NCBI GenBank assembly: GCA_029262095.1
Contig: JAJDAB010000632.1
Span: forward strand, 1-8,621
Source: Candidatus Hydrogenedentota bacterium
GTDB taxonomy: Bacteria; Hydrogenedentota; Hydrogenedentia; Hydrogenedentales; SLHB01
DNA: 8,621 bases
Direction: 5' to 3'
A model generated the notes under the pieces. It saw only the letters and a list, made by a program, of their open reading frames with translations, was not told the origin of the DNA and searched no databases. Of this stretch, positions 6,965 through 8,621 are shown piece after piece. Position 1 is the first letter of the stretch; every line of letters starts with the position of its first letter. Both the position numbers and the translations under genes were made by a program.

Positions 6965-7328
6965 GGTCTGTTTCCTTCTCCGTTGTTCGTTTCATAGTCA
7001 TGAGGACGTCATCCAATTGGTCGAGACTCGTCTCCCAAAACGCCTTGAAGTCCGTAAGCCAGTCGACGGCCAATGCCATCTTTTCAGCTTTCAATTTTGC
7101 GGGACGGCGTTGCTCATCCACCTCTCGCTCGATCAACCCTGCCCGCTCGAGCACCTTCAAGTGCTTGGACACAGCGGGCTGGCTCATGTGAAATGGCTTG
7201 GCAAGCTCATTCACCGACGCCTCTCCATTCGCCAGCCGGGACAAGATCGCCCGCCGCGTTGGGTTGGCCAGCGCCGTAAATACCGCGTCCAGACTCGATT
7301 CAGAATTTGCATAACTAATTTGTTCCAT
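6957..7328 (-). CDS. ArsR-family winged-helix transcriptional regulator
   Basis: A 123-residue DNA-binding protein. ALANPTRRAILSRL (19-32) opens the winged-helix domain; MSQPAVSKHLKVLERAGL (48-65) is the turn and recognition helix; REVDEQRRPAKLK (68-80) is the wing. The ELCVCD-type cysteine metal site of arsenic or cadmium sensors is absent and the protein has no cysteines, so it belongs to the non-metal branch often paired with AHSA1 proteins. The C-terminal DWLTDFKAFW with LDQLDDVL is typical of that branch and probably forms the dimer interface. It is first in a two-gene operon with the SRPBCC gene and is likely autoregulatory (family knowledge). No Shine-Dalgarno sequence is visible before ATG, and the promoter places transcription start at the ATG itself. 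Confidence 0.93.
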   Translation of the reverse strand: MEQISYANSESSLDAVFTALANPTRRAILSRLANGEASVNELAKPFHMSQPAVSKHLKVLERAGLIEREVDEQRRPAKLKAEKMALAVDWLTDFKAFWETSLDQLDDVLMTMKRTTEKETDHD

Positions 7329-7334
7329 AACCAG

Positions 7335-7363
7335 ATAGTAATATAAACAATGAACCTTGTCAA
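7335..7363 (-). promoter_or_regulatory. Promoter of the arsR-type/SRPBCC operon, possibly leaderless
   Basis: On the minus strand, a perfect -35 TTGACA (7358-7363), a 17-base spacer and a fair -10 TACTAT (7335-7340, four of six matches). The base seven positions after the -10 is 7328, the A of the ATG, so the transcript may begin at the start codon. The bases just upstream of ATG (CTGGTT) contain no ribosome-binding sequence, which agrees. Confidence 0.6.
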
Positions 7364-7666
7364 TTGCCTTGCCTCAAGCCCAGAACGGATGAATCCAGCA
7401 CGCCCAATATATTTGTACTTGAGTGAAGCAGCGTAAATTCATCGATGAAGTATATTGGCCCGGATAAACGGGGAAGTAGATAAGAATCGTTGGACGAGTT
7501 TGCTCGTCGTTAGGGCATTCTGGCGAATTCTCCCAAGACCACATTGAGTGACGATATAATCACTAGTAAAGCAATACTATTTCAGTACTATCTCTTAGTA
7601 ACATTTTCGCTTGGTAATTTGTTACACGACTATCAGGAGCGTTGGACTAATTAAGGGAGAAAATCA
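7364..7666. other. AT-rich intergenic region upstream of the Hint gene
   Basis: No gene found here. It holds a short perfect hairpin (GACGAG at 7493-7498, loop TTTG, CTCGTC at 7503-7508) without a following T-run, so it is not a clear terminator. A perfect TATAAT lies at 7555-7560 on the plus strand, but the bases 16-18 upstream do not resemble TTGACA; it is at most a tentative -10 for the Hint gene. The region is visibly richer in A and T than the sdh or arsR segments. Confidence 0.45.
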
Positions 7667-8338
7667 ATGAATGAGCAAGAACGTCAGCAACAAGAACGGG
7701 AACGCCAAAAAAGATACGAGGAACAACAACATAGACACAATGAAGAAGTACGCAAGAGAGAAGAGGAACAAGCGGCACAGGCACGAAAAGATCGAGGACC
7801 TACCTGCTTCGTTTCATCGTCATCTATACTGACACCCTATGGCGACCGGGCGATAGCAAATGTCGAGCGGGGCGATGTGGTCCTATCATATGATGCCTTG
7901 ACCGGTAACTTAACCGAGCGGACCGTAGTTCGCAGACGGGACCATGACTTCGCAAAAATTTGGGAAATCAAAACGAGCGCCAATCGCATTATCGGCACAA
8001 CACCTCCCCACCCTTTCTTGACACATAGAGGTTGGGTTCGAGCGAAGCACGTTCGAATTGGAGACATATTGGTAACCGCTAGTGGGCTCGGGCAAGAAGT
8101 TCAGGAGTCCTTCCAATCTTCTCGCGTGGAGCCAGTTCACAATTTGTACACGGAGGGGGAGAACAATTTCGTTGTAGAAGGTTGTGTAGCGCACAATTTT
8201 GCATACCTTCGACATTTGCGAAGTGCATGGTGTTCGATTCGATGCAAGATAATCAAAACAGAACGAAAGGAATTGGTAGTAGCAATGCCCAATAACCAAA
8301 CTGAGCGATTCGTCGCCGCTAGTCTCACCACGTTGTAA
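7667..8338 (+). CDS. Stand-alone Hint (intein/hedgehog-like) domain protein with charged Gln/Glu/Arg-rich N-terminus
   Basis: A 223-residue protein. Residues 1-45 are almost entirely Glu, Gln, Arg, Lys and His and probably form a coiled coil or extended helix. A compact Hint domain spans 47-177 with no homing endonuclease: CF at 47-48 followed by ILTPYGDRAIANVERGDVVLSYD (splicing block A, nucleophile C47); IIGTTPPHPFLT, then GW..AKHVRIGDILV (block B, T112 and H115); and PVHNLYTEGENNFVVEGCVAHN, ending at H176-N177 (blocks F and G). The residue after the Asn is Phe, not Cys/Ser/Thr, so true splicing is not expected; N- or C-terminal self-cleavage, as in bacterial intein-like or pretoxin Hint domains, is possible. 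A 46-residue basic tail follows with no recognised toxin fold. GGGAG at 7655-7659 lies seven bases before ATG. No signal peptide or membrane segment is visible. Lower GC than its neighbours hints at horizontal acquisition. Confidence 0.85.
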   Translation: MNEQERQQQERERQKRYEEQQHRHNEEVRKREEEQAAQARKDRGPTCFVSSSSILTPYGDRAIANVERGDVVLSYDALTGNLTERTVVRRRDHDFAKIWEIKTSANRIIGTTPPHPFLTHRGWVRAKHVRIGDILVTASGLGQEVQESFQSSRVEPVHNLYTEGENNFVVEGCVAHNFAYLRHLRSAWCSIRCKIIKTERKELVVAMPNNQTERFVAASLTTL

Positions 8339-8486
8339 GTTCGTAAGCCAATGTGTTCTCTTTGATTAGTAGATTCCGAACCGTTTGAGCCCCGAAGGGT
8401 GCTCGAGCCAAAATTCTAATTCCAAGTCGTTTAGGTAGTGACCCCGATGTTTCGCACTGGCAAGTGTTTCTAACTTGGGAAGCGAG

Positions 8487-8621
8487 CTACACAAAGAACG
8501 GGTTGTGTTGACTCTCGATTCCGATGGTGGTTGCGGGACCGTGGCCGACGTAGACGAGGGTGTCGGGAGGCAGCGTGAACAGTTCTTTTCGGATGGCGTT
8601 GAGTTGTTGTTCCGCGAGTTC
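8487..8621 (-). CDS. Metallo-beta-lactamase-fold hydrolase (glyoxalase II-like), C-terminal fragment
   Basis: The last 44 codons of a minus-strand gene entering from the right edge, ending at TAG 8487-8489. The visible residues include ELFTLPPDTLVYVGHGPATT followed by IG...QHNPFF, the characteristic C-terminus of MBL-fold hydrolases: the histidine of GHGPATT (codon 8541-8543) is a conserved metal ligand, and the HNPF ending is typical of the glyoxalase II / YcbL-like branch. Such enzymes are generally zinc-dependent thioesterases or related hydrolases; substrate cannot be told from this fragment. It converges with the Hint gene. The 148 bases between them (8339-8486) show no gene and no clear terminator. 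Confidence 0.85.
   Translation of the reverse strand, partial: ELAEQQLNAIRKELFTLPPDTLVYVGHGPATTIGIESQHNPFFV

Noticed and set aside
7493..7508. Hairpin as a rho-independent terminator upstream of the Hint gene
   Set aside because: The stem is six pairs and no T-run follows on either strand; it is also upstream, not downstream, of the neighbouring operons.
7667..7800. Repetitive Glu/Gln/Arg N-terminus as a DNA repeat or CRISPR-like array
   Set aside because: Codons vary and no unit repeats at the nucleotide level; it is low-complexity coding sequence.

Overview
The window is about 8.6 kb of moderate-GC bacterial chromosome. It carries the end of a core respiratory operon, an unusual accessory gene cluster and several ordinary small genes. 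The succinate dehydrogenase subunits resemble the single-cytochrome, menaquinone-linked type found in Bacteroidota, Chlorobiota and Planctomycetota. The DUF1573 domain, the exported C39-like peptidase and the secreted Cys-rich proteins fit a PVC-type or related Gram-negative bacterium (Planctomycetota, Hydrogenedentota or similar). That placement is inference; no rRNA or other decisive marker is present.

Layout. 1-2047 (+): 3' part of sdhA and complete sdhB, overlapping by GTGA. 2066-5614 (-): a likely three-gene operon, read right to left: a secreted 13-cysteine protein with a double-glycine leader motif, a LolA-like exported protein with a C-terminal membrane anchor, and a protein joining an exported C39-type cysteine peptidase domain to a DUF1573 domain. 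5845-6419 (-): a paralogue of the Cys-rich protein with a matching promoter. 6467-7363 (-): an ArsR-family regulator and an AHSA1/SRPBCC protein, overlapping by 8 nt. 7667-8338 (+): a stand-alone Hint (intein/hedgehog-like) protein with a charged, Gln/Glu/Arg-rich N-terminus, in AT-richer DNA. 8487-8621 (-): the C-terminal end of a metallo-beta-lactamase-fold hydrolase.

The best candidate for an undescribed system is 2066-6419. Both Cys-rich precursors have a Sec-type hydrophobic N-terminus followed at residues 26-37 by a textbook double-glycine leader motif (VSDxEL....GG). In the same operon lies a C39-like domain, the family that cuts after such GG motifs. Here, however, it sits behind its own signal peptide and is fused to transmembrane segments and DUF1573 rather than to an ABC transporter. 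The model is Sec export first and periplasmic GG cleavage second, with the LolA-like protein as a possible carrier or chaperone. Promoters of both precursor genes share TTGACA-N18-TATAAG and an identical 19-nt block, so co-expression is expected. The model is inferred from sequence and gene order; catalytic activity and the role of the mature proteins are unknown.
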